Assembly: GCA_033762715.1 (NCBI GenBank)
Contig: JANRLL010000008.1
Location: 89,818-153,817 of the forward strand
Length of the DNA: 64,000 nt
Direction: 5' to 3'
From: JANRLL01 sp033762715
Lineage (GTDB): Bacteria; Pseudomonadota; Alphaproteobacteria; Rickettsiales; SXRF01
The position numbers and the translations under genes were made by a program. The notes beneath the pieces are model-generated. The model was not told where the DNA came from, did no database searches, and was given only the letters and a program-made list of their open reading frames with translations. Each line of letters starts with the position of its first letter. Position 1 is the first letter of the stretch. Below are positions 8,502 through 17,659 of the stretch, in pieces.

Positions 8502-9269
8502 ATGAGTAAGCGATATTATATTCTTTTTCTGCTGGTGACGATGATGGCAGCATATACGGCAAGTGAAGCGCAAGCCGCGCTGGAAGCTCGTCCGCAGCCG
8601 GTTGATCATCGCGTGCGCACGGTGGTGTATCAAAGCGATCAGGTCTATAAATTCATGGGGCATTATCGCTTCCAATCCTCGATTGAATTTGGCACCGATG
8701 AGCAGATCCTGACTATCTCCATGGGGGATTCGACGGCCTGGATGCTCAATCCATCAGGCAATCGTCTGTTCTTAAAACCGTTGGAGCAAGACGCGACGAC
8801 GAACATGACGCTGATTACCAACAAGCGTACCTATTTGTTTGAGCTGCATGCGCGTGAGACCGATGACATTGACGATAAAAACATGGTCTTTGTCATGCGC
8901 TTTATCTATCCCAGCACGGATTCACAAGGTGGCAGCCAATTCTTAGATTCAGTGCCAATACCCGATATTGAGCAAGAACCCGGCAAATATAATTTCGAGT
9001 ATACGGTTTCTGGTGAGCAAGAAACGGCGCCGATCCGTATTTTTGACGACGGTGAATTCACTTACTTCCAATTCCGCGATAAAAATGCGGAAGTACCTGC
9101 CTTCTTTATGGTGGATGCGCAAGGCAATGAGTCGCTAATCAACTATCGCACACGCGGTGACTATATCGTCGTTGAGCGTGTGGCAGATCGTTTCACGCTA
9201 CGCCATGGCAACGATATTGTCTGTGTATTCAATGAATCGCGTTTGGCGATCAAGAAGGTAAAGGGCTAG
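8502..9269 (+). CDS. virB9: VirB9-like type IV secretion protein
   Basis: The 255-residue protein begins with a signal peptide that should be cleaved after Ala25 (SEAQA). The N-terminal beta domain contains VRTVVYQSDQVYKFMGHYRF and the family stretch TNKRTYLFELHA. The C-terminal domain (YTVSGEQETAPIRIFDDGEFTYFQF through RADRF-like VERVADRFTLRHG) is the part that joins VirB7 and VirB10 in the outer-membrane core. Length and both domains are complete, so the gene looks functional. Its gene starts 8 bases after virB8 and ends 13 bases before gpsA. Confidence 0.9.
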   Translation: MSKRYYILFLLVTMMAAYTASEAQAALEARPQPVDHRVRTVVYQSDQVYKFMGHYRFQSSIEFGTDEQILTISMGDSTAWMLNPSGNRLFLKPLEQDATTNMTLITNKRTYLFELHARETDDIDDKNMVFVMRFIYPSTDSQGGSQFLDSVPIPDIEQEPGKYNFEYTVSGEQETAPIRIFDDGEFTYFQFRDKNAEVPAFFMVDAQGNESLINYRTRGDYIVVERVADRFTLRHGNDIVCVFNESRLAIKKVKG

Positions 9270-9282
9270 TCCTTTAACGCTT

Positions 9283-10308
9283 ATGCCCAATTCGTTATCT
9301 TCCATCCATTCAAACCGATATCGCGTTGGCGTTATTGGTGGCGGTGCGTGGGGCACAGCCCTGGCGGTGTTGGCTAATCGCGCGGGAAGTTTAGTAACGC
9401 TTGCAACTCGCAATTTAAATGTCATTCAGACCATTCAAGAGCGGCGCATCAATGATATTTATTTACCTTCGGTGTTTATCGATCCAGCTATTGAGCTGAG
9501 TGATAAACTGTCTGATACCTGCCGTGGCGATGTGCTGATTATAGCGGTGCCTTCACACCAGGTGCGCGCAGTATGTATTGCGATTTCTGATTCCATCGAT
9601 AAATCGGTTCCCATCATTGTTGCCAGCAAAGGTATTGAACGTGGCAGCTTGATGTTGATGAGCGAAGTCGTTGAAGCGATTTTGCCGCATAACATCGTAG
9701 GCATTTTATCGGGTCCTAACTTTGCCGACGAAGCCGCACAAGGCCTTCCCGCGGCCACCACTATAGCCAGCCAAGACCAAGCGCTGGCAGATTTGATGAT
9801 TTATGCGCTGGGCGGCCGCATGTTTCGCCCGTATTTAAGCGATGACATTGTAGGCACGCAAATTGGCGGCGTGGTGAAAAATGTTATTGCCATTGCTTGC
9901 GGTATCGCGATTGGTAAAAATTTAGGTGAGAATGCGCGGGCTGCGCTGGTCACGCGCGGTTTCACCGAAATGGCACGCCTGGCTGAAGCCAAGGGCGGAA
10001 AATATGAAACCCTCATGGGGCTTTCCGGTTTGGGCGATCTTATTTTGACAGCCGGTAGTCCAAAGTCGCGCAATATGTCTTTTGGTATGGCCATTGGCCA
10101 GGGCAAATCGAAAGACGATATATTAGCCAGCCGTGGCCGCATGGCGACCGAAGGCGTTATTGCTGCCGAATCGGTCAGCAAATTGGCGAAGAAAATGTCG
10201 GTAGCCATGCCCATTTGCGAGGCGGTATATCGCATATTATATGAGAACGCATCTGTAGATCGTATGATCGCCGAGTTAATGGAGCGTCCATTCGTGAGCG
10301 AGATCTAG
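9283..10308 (+). CDS. gpsA: NAD(P)H-dependent glycerol-3-phosphate dehydrogenase
   Basis: The 341-residue enzyme reduces dihydroxyacetone phosphate to sn-glycerol 3-phosphate for membrane lipid synthesis. The N-terminal Rossmann fold has GVIGGGAWGTALAVLA, and the catalytic half has SGPNFADEAAQGLPAATT, a conserved lysine in GVVKNVIAIACGIAIG and the TRGFTEM and GLSGLGDLILT motifs. The first ten residues precede the usual family start, so a later start is possible, but the ATG at 9283 is the first one available after virB9. It lies between type IV secretion genes and nadA on the same strand. Confidence 0.96.
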   Translation: MPNSLSSIHSNRYRVGVIGGGAWGTALAVLANRAGSLVTLATRNLNVIQTIQERRINDIYLPSVFIDPAIELSDKLSDTCRGDVLIIAVPSHQVRAVCIAISDSIDKSVPIIVASKGIERGSLMLMSEVVEAILPHNIVGILSGPNFADEAAQGLPAATTIASQDQALADLMIYALGGRMFRPYLSDDIVGTQIGGVVKNVIAIACGIAIGKNLGENARAALVTRGFTEMARLAEAKGGKYETLMGLSGLGDLILTAGSPKSRNMSFGMAIGQGKSKDDILASRGRMATEGVIAAESVSKLAKKMSVAMPICEAVYRILYENASVDRMIAELMERPFVSEI

Positions 10309-10310
10309 CC

Positions 10311-11276
10311 ATGTCCGCTTCGTTTAAGCCAACCGATTATGAGGCCGAGATTCATAGACTGCGTACAGAAATGAACGCAGTGATTCTGGCTCATTACTAC
10401 CAGGATGACGACATCCAAGATATTGCCGATTTTGTCGGTGACTCATTAGAGTTGGCGCGTAAAGCAGCGCAGACGAAAGCCGATGTGATTGTATTTTGTG
10501 GTGTGCGCTTTATGGCCGAAGGCGCCAAAATCCTCAATGCCAATAAGCTGGTGCTGATTCCCGATATGGATGCGGGCTGTTCGCTGGAAGATTCTTGTCC
10601 ACCATCGTCATTTGCTGCCTTTAGGGCAAAACACCCTGACCATTTGGTAGTGACCTATATCAACTGCTCGGCCGAGATTAAGGCGATGTCCGATATTATT
10701 GTCACCTCCAGCAATGCTGAGGCGATCATCAATCAATTGTCTAAAGACCAAAAAATTATTTTTGCGCCGGATAAATATCTGGGTAGCTATCTCAATAAAA
10801 AAACAGGGCGCGATATGCTGCTGTGGGATGGCAGCTGTATTGTGCATGAGCGTTTCTCCGAGCAGGAGCTGATCAAATTAAAAGTGCGCTATCCTGACGC
10901 GTTGGTAATTGCACATCCTGAATGTCCGGAGCATTTGCTGCGCCACGCTGTGCATATTGGCTCAACGTCATCTCTGATTAACTTCAGTGCCGATCATCCG
11001 CAGAAAAGTTTTATTGTGCTGACTGAGCCAGGGATTGTGCATGAGATGAAAAAACGCTCACCCGGCAGCGTATTCTATGATGTGCCTGGCGTTGCAGACG
11101 GGGCATGCTTTTCCTGTAATAACTGTCCGTATATGAAACTCAATAACCTTGAAAAGATTTATCGCTGCATGGTTGCGCGTGCTCCGTCCATTACCTTATC
11201 GGATGATTTGATGATCCGTGCGAAGCGGCCGCTCGACCGCATGCTGGAAATGAGCCAGGCCATCGGCCGTAATTAA
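10311..11276 (+). CDS. nadA: Quinolinate synthase A
   Basis: The 321-residue iron-sulfur enzyme condenses iminoaspartate and dihydroxyacetone phosphate to quinolinate in NAD synthesis. The signature AVILAHYYQDDDIQDIADF opens the protein. The three cluster cysteines can be placed in YINCSAEIKA, AHPECPEH and CFSCNNCPYMKLNNL. Other conserved parts are FCGVRFMAEGAKIL and DMDAGCSLEDSC. Neither nadB nor nadC is in the window. It begins two bases after gpsA ends and overlaps the convergent glycosyltransferase gene by 4 bases at the stop codons. Confidence 0.96.
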   Translation: MSASFKPTDYEAEIHRLRTEMNAVILAHYYQDDDIQDIADFVGDSLELARKAAQTKADVIVFCGVRFMAEGAKILNANKLVLIPDMDAGCSLEDSCPPSSFAAFRAKHPDHLVVTYINCSAEIKAMSDIIVTSSNAEAIINQLSKDQKIIFAPDKYLGSYLNKKTGRDMLLWDGSCIVHERFSEQELIKLKVRYPDALVIAHPECPEHLLRHAVHIGSTSSLINFSADHPQKSFIVLTEPGIVHEMKKRSPGSVFYDVPGVADGACFSCNNCPYMKLNNLEKIYRCMVARAPSITLSDDLMIRAKRPLDRMLEMSQAIGRN

Positions 11277-12406
11277 CCAGCCAGCTCTTTATAGACTTTG
11301 AGTGTTTCCTGGCACATGCTTTCAAGCGAGAAGCGCTGCGCGTTTTGCACGGCATTCTGGCCAATTTCTTCCAGCAGCTCATCTGGCGCATTTAAGATAT
11401 ATTCAATACGTTCCGAAAGCGCCTTCACATCACCTGGAGGTACCAGCCAACCGGTAATCTGATCGGCAACCGTCTCCAAGCTGCCGCCGTGATTGGTTGC
11501 AATCACCGGGCGCCCCATAGCCTGCGCCTCTAGCGCCACGCGGCCAAATGCCTCGGGTTCGATAGATGTAGAGATTACCATTTTGGCAAGCACGTAAGCT
11601 TCGACGATATTGCTGGTATGTTTGGCAATACGGATTGAGCCTTCCAGATTATAATGGGTAATGAGCCTTTCTAAATCATGGCGGAAGGATTCATGCCCTT
11701 TATCGTCCCCCAGAATAACGGCGAAGAAATTGCGGTGTGGCAGGGCAGCGAGTGCCTTAATGAGTACGTCTTGGCCTTTCCATCGCGTAATGCGGCCTGG
11801 ACAGAGAATCAGCGGCTTATCTTCAGGCATGTGCCATTCTTTGGTAAGAGTTGCCATGCGCTGTTGTGAATAGTTGGCGCGGTTAAAGAGCTTTAAATCG
11901 ACACTGCGCGGGATGATACGCAACTTGGCGGCATCGATTGGGTAGTTCTTTTGAATATGATCGGCGATGAAATGCGAAATGGCAATGACTCGTTCACCCT
12001 TGGTCATCACTGCATTATAACAACGCTTCAGATTATTTTGGATGTTATAGGTGCCATGAAAAGTGGTCATGAAATGAAAAGGCTGGCGTTTGCGCGCATA
12101 CCATGCACTCCAAGCCGGCGCGCGCGAACGCACATGCACAATATCCACCCCGCGCTCACGCACAAGCTTGGCAATGCGTTTGCTGTTTTGCCAGAGGGTA
12201 AGGGGATTTTTGGATTGCAGCGGCAATTGGATATGCTCGATACCGGCGCTGGTCAGCTGTACCACCATGTTACCACCTGATGATGCAACCAGCGGAACCG
12301 CGCCCGCAGCTTTGATCGCCTTTGCGATATCAATAGTGCCACGTTCTACTCCGCCGCTCTTTAAGCTGGGGATTAGTTGTAAAATAATAGGGGGCTTGTA
12401 ATTCAT
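11273..12406 (-). CDS. Family 4 glycosyltransferase
   Basis: The product from the ATG at 12406 has 377 residues; an open frame continues upstream to 12583 but runs into the divergent hydrolase gene and has no family features. The GT-B fold is visible: an N-terminal acceptor domain beginning LQLIPSLKSGGVERGTIDIA, and a C-terminal nucleotide-sugar domain with LILCPGRITRWKGQDVLIKA and EPEAFGRVALEAQAMGRPVI, where the EX7E glutamates sit. Such enzymes usually build lipopolysaccharide or other surface glycans at the inner membrane. The acceptor cannot be told from sequence. Confidence 0.88.
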   Translation of the reverse strand: MNYKPPIILQLIPSLKSGGVERGTIDIAKAIKAAGAVPLVASSGGNMVVQLTSAGIEHIQLPLQSKNPLTLWQNSKRIAKLVRERGVDIVHVRSRAPAWSAWYARKRQPFHFMTTFHGTYNIQNNLKRCYNAVMTKGERVIAISHFIADHIQKNYPIDAAKLRIIPRSVDLKLFNRANYSQQRMATLTKEWHMPEDKPLILCPGRITRWKGQDVLIKALAALPHRNFFAVILGDDKGHESFRHDLERLITHYNLEGSIRIAKHTSNIVEAYVLAKMVISTSIEPEAFGRVALEAQAMGRPVIATNHGGSLETVADQITGWLVPPGDVKALSERIEYILNAPDELLEEIGQNAVQNAQRFSLESMCQETLKVYKELAG

Positions 12407-12449
12407 GATAATCAATGCGTTTATGTTGGAATGACAAAAAACAATTGTG

Positions 12450-13208
12450 ATGCTTATGTCAACCGCTTCTGTCTTATCGCTACCGGATAACCGTCGAATT
12501 GCATATTGTGTGACCGGTGAGCAATTGCCGGCGGTGATTTTCTTCACCGGCTTTAAATCCGATATGTCCGGTTCAAAGGCCATGGCGCTGCAGCAATTTT
12601 GCGAAACGCGCGGTCAACGTTTTATCCGTTTTGACTATACAGGCCACGGCGAGTCGTCTGGCCAGTTTATCGAAGGTACCATTGGCAGCTGGGCGCAAGA
12701 TGCGGCTGATGTGCTCGAGCAACTGGGCAGTGCGCAAAATATTTTAGTGGGCTCGAGCATGGGCGCTTGGATCGCCATGCTGCTTGCGCAACAAAATCCG
12801 CAGCGTGTCGCTGGCTTTGTAGGCATTGCCAGTGCGCCGGATTTTACCGAAGAGCTTATTTGGCAGCGTCTAAATGATACACAAAAGGCAGAGCTATTGG
12901 AAAAGGGCGTGTTCTATGCACCATCTTGCTATGGCGAAGAACCCTATCCCATCACCCAGCGTTTAATCGAAGAAGCGAGGGCGCATTTATTGCTCAATCG
13001 TTCTATTGCGATAGAAGCGCCGGTTCGCTTGATTCACGGCACGCAGGACGAAGATGTGCCTTGGCAGCATTCGGTGCGCTTAATGGAGCAGCTCAGCTCA
13101 CGTGATGTTCGCCTACAGCTTATAAAGGATGGTAATCACCGCTTAAGTGAGCCAGCCCATTTACAAACATTATGTTCCACGCTAGAAGACCTTCTAGATC
13201 GTAAGTAG
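12450..13208 (+). CDS. Alpha/beta hydrolase
   Basis: About 250 residues with a complete alpha/beta hydrolase core. The nucleophile elbow is VGSSMGAWIAM, the acid is in HGTQDEDVP and the histidine in DGNHRLSEP, so the catalytic triad is intact. The oxyanion region is IFFTGFKSDMSGSKA. Proteins of this sort resemble short-chain esterases or palmitoyl thioesterases, and the substrate is unknown. Three close start codons exist (GTG 12447, ATG 12450, ATG 12456); I chose 12450 by default. The gene ends 8 bases before serC. Confidence 0.85.
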   Translation: MLMSTASVLSLPDNRRIAYCVTGEQLPAVIFFTGFKSDMSGSKAMALQQFCETRGQRFIRFDYTGHGESSGQFIEGTIGSWAQDAADVLEQLGSAQNILVGSSMGAWIAMLLAQQNPQRVAGFVGIASAPDFTEELIWQRLNDTQKAELLEKGVFYAPSCYGEEPYPITQRLIEEARAHLLLNRSIAIEAPVRLIHGTQDEDVPWQHSVRLMEQLSSRDVRLQLIKDGNHRLSEPAHLQTLCSTLEDLLDRK

Positions 13209-13216
13209 GAGTATTC

Positions 13217-14380
13217 ATGAAACCCACCCAAAAACCCAATAATCCTTGTTTTTCTTCTGGCCCATGCGCAAAGCGCCCTGGCTGGTCGTTGGATGCGTTG
13301 AAAGATGCAGCCGTTGGCCGCTCGCACCGTGCAAAGCTTGGCAAAAACAAATTGGCCGATGTGATTGAGCGCAGCAAAAAAATTCTGGGTATGCCGGAAG
13401 GCTATCTATTGGGTGTGGTACCGGCGTCTGATACCGGTGCGATCGAGATGGCGTTATGGTCTATGTTGGGCGCCAGGGGCGTTGATATTTTCGCTTGGGA
13501 AAGCTTCGGCTCCACCTGGGCATCGGATGCAAAAAACCAGCTAAAGATCAAAGATTTGAATGTCTATAAGGCTGAGTATGGTCAGTTGCCTGACTTAAAG
13601 AAGGCCGATTGGTCGCGCGACGTGGTGTTCACCTGGAATGGCACGACGTCGGGGGTAAGGGTACCCAACGGTGACTGGATTGCAAGCGACCGCCAAGGGC
13701 TCGCTATTTGCGATGCAACCTCAGCCGTATTTGCGATGCCGGTTGCCTGGGACAAGCTCGATGTAGTCACGTGGTCCTGGCAGAAGGTGTTAGGCGGTGA
13801 GGCGGCACACGGTATGATTGCACTCAGCCCGCGCGCCGTAGAGCGCCTGCAAAGCTATACGCCAGCTTGGCCTTTACCTAAGATCTTCCAGATGAGCAAA
13901 GGCGGTAAATTAATTGATGGCATTTTCAAAGGTGAAACCATCAATACCCCGTCGATGATTTGCGTTGAAGACGCGTTGGATGGGCTGAAATGGAGCGAGA
14001 GCCTAGGTGGCTTATCTGCATTGATTAAGCGCTCGGAAGCGAATTTGAAAGCGGTGGAAGCGTGGGTTGCTAAAACCCCGTGGGTTGGGTTTTTGGCTGA
14101 AGACGCAGCGTCACGTTCCTGCACCTCGATTTGTTTGAAAATCACCGATCCGTGGTTTACGGCCTTAAGCCCTGAAGCACAGGCAGAAGCAGCGAAGAAA
14201 ATTGGCTCGCTGTTGGAAAAAGAAACCGTGGCCTATGATATTGGCGCGTATCGCGATGCCCCTCCAGGCTTGCGCCTATGGGGTGGTGCGACTGTTGAGA
14301 CATCCGATCTGGAAGCGCTCTTTCCCTGGCTGGATTGGGCTTGGGCCGAAGTGAAATCTAACGCTGCAAAGGCGGCTTAG
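13217..14380 (+). CDS. serC: Phosphoserine aminotransferase
   Basis: The 387-residue PLP enzyme turns 3-phosphohydroxypyruvate into phosphoserine. It belongs to the alphaproteobacterial/archaeal branch of SerC, starting PNNPCFSSGPCAKRPGW. The PLP lysine lies in VTWSWQKVLGGEAAHGMI. A good ribosome binding site (TAGGAG) precedes the ATG. With serA less than 1.5 kb downstream on the same strand, this is a serine biosynthesis cluster interrupted by one membrane protein gene. Confidence 0.95.
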   Translation: MKPTQKPNNPCFSSGPCAKRPGWSLDALKDAAVGRSHRAKLGKNKLADVIERSKKILGMPEGYLLGVVPASDTGAIEMALWSMLGARGVDIFAWESFGSTWASDAKNQLKIKDLNVYKAEYGQLPDLKKADWSRDVVFTWNGTTSGVRVPNGDWIASDRQGLAICDATSAVFAMPVAWDKLDVVTWSWQKVLGGEAAHGMIALSPRAVERLQSYTPAWPLPKIFQMSKGGKLIDGIFKGETINTPSMICVEDALDGLKWSESLGGLSALIKRSEANLKAVEAWVAKTPWVGFLAEDAASRSCTSICLKITDPWFTALSPEAQAEAAKKIGSLLEKETVAYDIGAYRDAPPGLRLWGGATVETSDLEALFPWLDWAWAEVKSNAAKAA

Positions 14381-15748
14381 TTGCTGTATTTAGGATTATG
14401 GCTGCCGATTTTTGCAGCTGTAATATATACAGCGCGTCGGTGTGGCTGGGATAGGGCGACCTTACTCGGCCTGCTTGCGGCCTTATCCTTTTATTATTTT
14501 CACTTCTATAGCAGTGATTTTCTGGCCTTCGCACCGGACGTGCTAAGCCACACCGGCTATATTGAATTCATCGCCAAACAAGACCGCATTCCGGCGCCCA
14601 ATGAGCGCGATTCTGGCGCTTCTTACCATTCACCGGTCTTTTATGTAGCCGCGGCCGCGCTTTATAAATTAGCCAGCTTAACCGATGCGCGTGATCCGCT
14701 CGACGCTACGCGCCATATTGCCGTCATGCTCTATATGATTTTTATCATGACAGCAGTGGCGCTACTTCGCTGCGTATTTAATCCGGCGACACCTGCCTAT
14801 CGCATGGCGCTCATGCTGCTGTTGTTCTGGCCGGTGGGGGTGGCGATTAGTGGCCGGCTTCATTGTGACCTACTCTTATATGTAGGCCAAATGGGTTGCA
14901 TTTACTATTTAAGCCGCTGGGTGCTGGAGCAAAAAACGCCGTTGCTGGGCAATGCTTTCTTATGTGTTGCCATCGCCTGTTTGGGCAAATCATCGGCAGT
15001 GGTGTTTTTTATCCTGACGTTATTAGTGTGGGCAGCAAGTGTGCTGCTGTTGCATAAGCGAAAAAAAATACTCTTCTCCCCCCGCGTGTTGGCTAGTGCG
15101 ATTATCGCATTCCTATGCCTGAGTTGGGTGCAGCAGCGTAACTCGGTGCTAAATTGGTCGCAAACGGTGGAGCCTAATACATCGGCAAATACGCTTGCCC
15201 ATATGTTCTTAAGCTTCAATCCGCTCTTGTTTATGGAAGAAACCATCATCAACCAGCATCAAGGCGAAAGCCAAATTCGTTTCTGGCATTGGTTCCTGCG
15301 CAGCATGATCTTGGGTGATTTTATTGGTTGGCATGCGCTGAGCATCGTCTTTGCCTTTGGTGCAGTATGGCTTAGCATGCTGGCTTATGTACTGGTTAGC
15401 ACGCTGTTGGCCAAGCAGATGACGGCTTCTGAGAAGCGCCTAGCGCCGCTACTTATCTTTATTGCCGGTTCCATGGTCGCCTCGCTTATCTGGATGCGTT
15501 ATGTCCAGCCAGGCAATCCAGGGCTTGCCGATGCGCGCTATATACATCCCATTATTGTATTATTCGCGATTTTCTATGGAAAGACCCTGGAGTGGCATCA
15601 AAGATGCGGACGAATCCGTTGGTTGCAGGTGGGTACTGGACTAGCATATGGCTTTGTTTTCCTCACATTTTGCTTATTTATCGCTCAGCATCTGATTTTT
15701 AGCAAAGTCTATGAAGGTGGATTGCTCGGACAGCTAAATTTGTTCTAG
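14381..15748 (+). CDS. Multi-spanning membrane protein, GT39/ArnT-like
   Basis: The 455-residue protein has about ten hydrophobic segments. A first periplasmic loop holds SSDFLAFAPDVLSHTGYIEF and ASYHSPVFYVAAAALYKL, the layout of polyprenyl-phosphate-sugar glycosyltransferases (GT-C fold, GT39/PMT_2-like), where acidic residues in the first loop are catalytic. This is a fold-level guess. The start is a TTG directly after the serC stop codon, with AAAGGCGG a few bases upstream as ribosome binding site; no ATG is available near the N-terminus. The gene seems to be translated with serC. Confidence 0.6.
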   Translation: MLYLGLWLPIFAAVIYTARRCGWDRATLLGLLAALSFYYFHFYSSDFLAFAPDVLSHTGYIEFIAKQDRIPAPNERDSGASYHSPVFYVAAAALYKLASLTDARDPLDATRHIAVMLYMIFIMTAVALLRCVFNPATPAYRMALMLLLFWPVGVAISGRLHCDLLLYVGQMGCIYYLSRWVLEQKTPLLGNAFLCVAIACLGKSSAVVFFILTLLVWAASVLLLHKRKKILFSPRVLASAIIAFLCLSWVQQRNSVLNWSQTVEPNTSANTLAHMFLSFNPLLFMEETIINQHQGESQIRFWHWFLRSMILGDFIGWHALSIVFAFGAVWLSMLAYVLVSTLLAKQMTASEKRLAPLLIFIAGSMVASLIWMRYVQPGNPGLADARYIHPIIVLFAIFYGKTLEWHQRCGRIRWLQVGTGLAYGFVFLTFCLFIAQHLIFSKVYEGGLLGQLNLF

Positions 15749-15812
15749 AATTTTCGCCGCTGGCGGCTATAACGTCTGCATCATCCATTGACTCCATCAT
15801 TTAGAGGACCGC

Positions 15813-17387
15813 ATGCCTAAAGTACTTATCGCCGATAAACTAAGCCCACAAGCCATTGATATTTTTAAACAACGCGGCGTAGATGCGGATGTTAAAACAG
15901 GCTTGCCGGCAGAAGAGCTGCTGAAAATCGTGGGCGAGTATGACGGTATTGCCGTGCGTTCAGCGACGAAAATAACTGCTGATGTACTGAAAGCAGCCAA
16001 AAAGCTGAAAGTAGTTGGTCGTGCGGGTATTGGCGTAGATAACGTCGATGTGCCTGCTGCCACGACTCATGGCGTAGTCGTGATGAATACGCCGTTTGGC
16101 AATTCGGTGACGACGGCTGAACACGCGCTCTCGCTGATGATGAGCTTGGCGCGTCAAATTCCGCAAGCCAATGCATCGACCCATGCTGGCAAATGGGAAA
16201 AGAATGCATTTATGGGTGTTGAGCTTGCAGGAAAAACGCTGGGCTTGATCGGCTGCGGCAATATTGGCTCGATTGTAGCTGACCGTGCGCAAGGCCTGAA
16301 AATGAAGGTGATTGCTTATGATCCATATCTGTCTAAAGAGCGCGCTGATACGATTCATGTTGAGAAGGTAGAACTTGATTCACTCTTTGAACGCGCTGAT
16401 TTTATCAGTCTGCATACGCCATTGACCGATACGACGCGCAACATTGTCAATAAAAATACCATCGCCATGTGCAAGAAAGGCGTGCGTATCATTAACTGCG
16501 CGCGCGGCGGTTTGGTGAATGAGGCCGATCTGAAAACAGCGATTGAATCAGGCCATGTAGCCGGTGCAGCGCTGGACGTATTTGAAGAAGAACCCGCTAA
16601 ACAAAACGTCTTGTTTGGCATGCCGCAAGTCATATGCACGCCGCATTTGGGGGCTTCGACTAATGAAGCGCAGGAAAATGTCGCCGTACAGGTCGCCGAG
16701 CAAATGGCTGATTACCTCACCAGCGGTGCGGTGAGCAATGCGCTCAATATTCCGTCCATGTCAGCGGAAGATGCAGCAAAATTAAAACCGTATTTGTTAC
16801 TTGCGGATCAACTTGGAGGATTTGCCGGTCAATTGACAGAAACTGGCTTGAAAGAAGTCAAAATCGAATATGAAGGCTCAGCGGCAAAACTCAATACCAA
16901 GCCTTTGAATGCAGTGGCCTTGAAAGGATTGCTCGCGCCATTAGTAGCAGGCGTTAATATGGTTAACGCGCCAGTGATTGCTAAAGAACGAGGCATTAAT
17001 GTTAGCAGCACGAATCATGATCGCACCAGCGATTACAACACGGTGATCCGCATAACGGTCGTAACCGAAAAACGTACACGTACCGTATCGGGCACTTTAT
17101 TTGCTGATAAGCCGCGCATCGTTGAAGTAAACGGTATTAAGCTTGAAGCTGGCCTTGGTAAATCTATGCTCTATGTGAACAACGATGACAAACCTGGCTT
17201 TATCGGTGGTCTTGGCAGCTTGTTAGGAAAAGCAGGAGTGAATATTGCCTATTTCCATCTAGGCCGTAATGAAGTAGGCGGCGAAGCGGTAGCACTTGTA
17301 GAAGTGGATGGCAATGTATCGCCCGAAACACTGGCTGAAATTGGTAAACTCTCCAGCGTGAAGCAAGTGAAGCTGCTAAGTTTCTAA
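15813..17387 (+). CDS. serA: D-3-phosphoglycerate dehydrogenase
   Basis: The 524-residue enzyme catalyses the first step of serine synthesis. It is the long type, with substrate and NAD domains (about 1-315), an intervening allosteric domain (about 320-450) and a C-terminal ACT domain that may bind serine. Visible motifs are GLIGCGNIGSIVADRA for NAD, INCARGGLVNEADL with the catalytic arginine, the glutamate in VFEEEPA, and HLGASTNEAQENVA with the catalytic histidine. A ribosome binding site (TTAGAGGA) lies 8 bases upstream. A strong terminator follows at 17.41 kb. Confidence 0.97.
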   Translation: MPKVLIADKLSPQAIDIFKQRGVDADVKTGLPAEELLKIVGEYDGIAVRSATKITADVLKAAKKLKVVGRAGIGVDNVDVPAATTHGVVVMNTPFGNSVTTAEHALSLMMSLARQIPQANASTHAGKWEKNAFMGVELAGKTLGLIGCGNIGSIVADRAQGLKMKVIAYDPYLSKERADTIHVEKVELDSLFERADFISLHTPLTDTTRNIVNKNTIAMCKKGVRIINCARGGLVNEADLKTAIESGHVAGAALDVFEEEPAKQNVLFGMPQVICTPHLGASTNEAQENVAVQVAEQMADYLTSGAVSNALNIPSMSAEDAAKLKPYLLLADQLGGFAGQLTETGLKEVKIEYEGSAAKLNTKPLNAVALKGLLAPLVAGVNMVNAPVIAKERGINVSSTNHDRTSDYNTVIRITVVTEKRTRTVSGTLFADKPRIVEVNGIKLEAGLGKSMLYVNNDDKPGFIGGLGSLLGKAGVNIAYFHLGRNEVGGEAVALVEVDGNVSPETLAEIGKLSSVKQVKLLSF

Positions 17388-17406
17388 ACGCAGGAAAAAT
17401 GCAGGC

Positions 17407-17446
17407 ATAAAAAAAGGGGCTTCGATTGAAGCCCCTTATTTTTATT
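17407..17446. terminator. Bidirectional rho-independent terminator between serA and the histone-like gene
   Basis: A perfect 10-base stem, AAGGGGCTTC at 17414-17423 and GAAGCCCCTT at 17428-17437, encloses a GATT loop. It is preceded by an A run and followed by a T-rich run, so it can end transcription from both sides. The two convergent genes serA and the Lys/Ala-rich gene share it. Confidence 0.9.
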
Positions 17447-17455
17447 TCCGATCAA

Positions 17456-17659
17456 TTAGAGGCGGATCGGGGTAACTTTTTTAGCCGCAGCGGCTTTAGC
17501 AAGAATGCTCAGGCCAGCTTTCGGTTTTTTAGCAGCAGATTTTTTAGCTGCTTTTTTAGCAGGTTTTTTAGCTACTTTTTTAACAGCTTTTTTAGCAGCT
17601 ACTTTTTTAACAGCTTTTTTCGCTGCTGGTTTTTTAGCAGCTTTTTTCTTAACAGCCAT
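17456..17659 (-). CDS. Histone H1-like Lys/Ala-rich protein
   Basis: The 67-residue product is almost half lysine, built of imperfect KKAAAKK/KKPAKKA/KKVAAKK repeats over residues 3-48, followed by a short non-repetitive tail (GLSILAKAAAAKKVTPIRL). This is the composition of the C-terminal tail of eukaryotic histone H1 and of bacterial H1-like proteins such as chlamydial Hc2 and Bordetella BpH1, which bind DNA without sequence preference. The ribosome binding site GGAGACTAAC precedes the ATG. Its DNA is an A/T-rich repeat, but a clean frame, a start codon, a ribosome site and a terminator argue for a real gene. Confidence 0.75.
   Translation of the reverse strand: MAVKKKAAKKPAAKKAVKKVAAKKAVKKVAKKPAKKAAKKSAAKKPKAGLSILAKAAAAKKVTPIRL

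Noticed and set aside
11273..12583. Glycosyltransferase start at 12583
   Set aside because: The 59 extra residues overlap the divergent hydrolase gene and have no GT-B features; the ATG at 12406 directly precedes the family start.
17456..17659. CRISPR-like or tandem DNA repeat in the Lys/Ala gene
   Set aside because: The periodic AGCAGCTTTTTT sequence is explained by codons of KKAA repeats in a good reading frame; there are no spacers of constant length.
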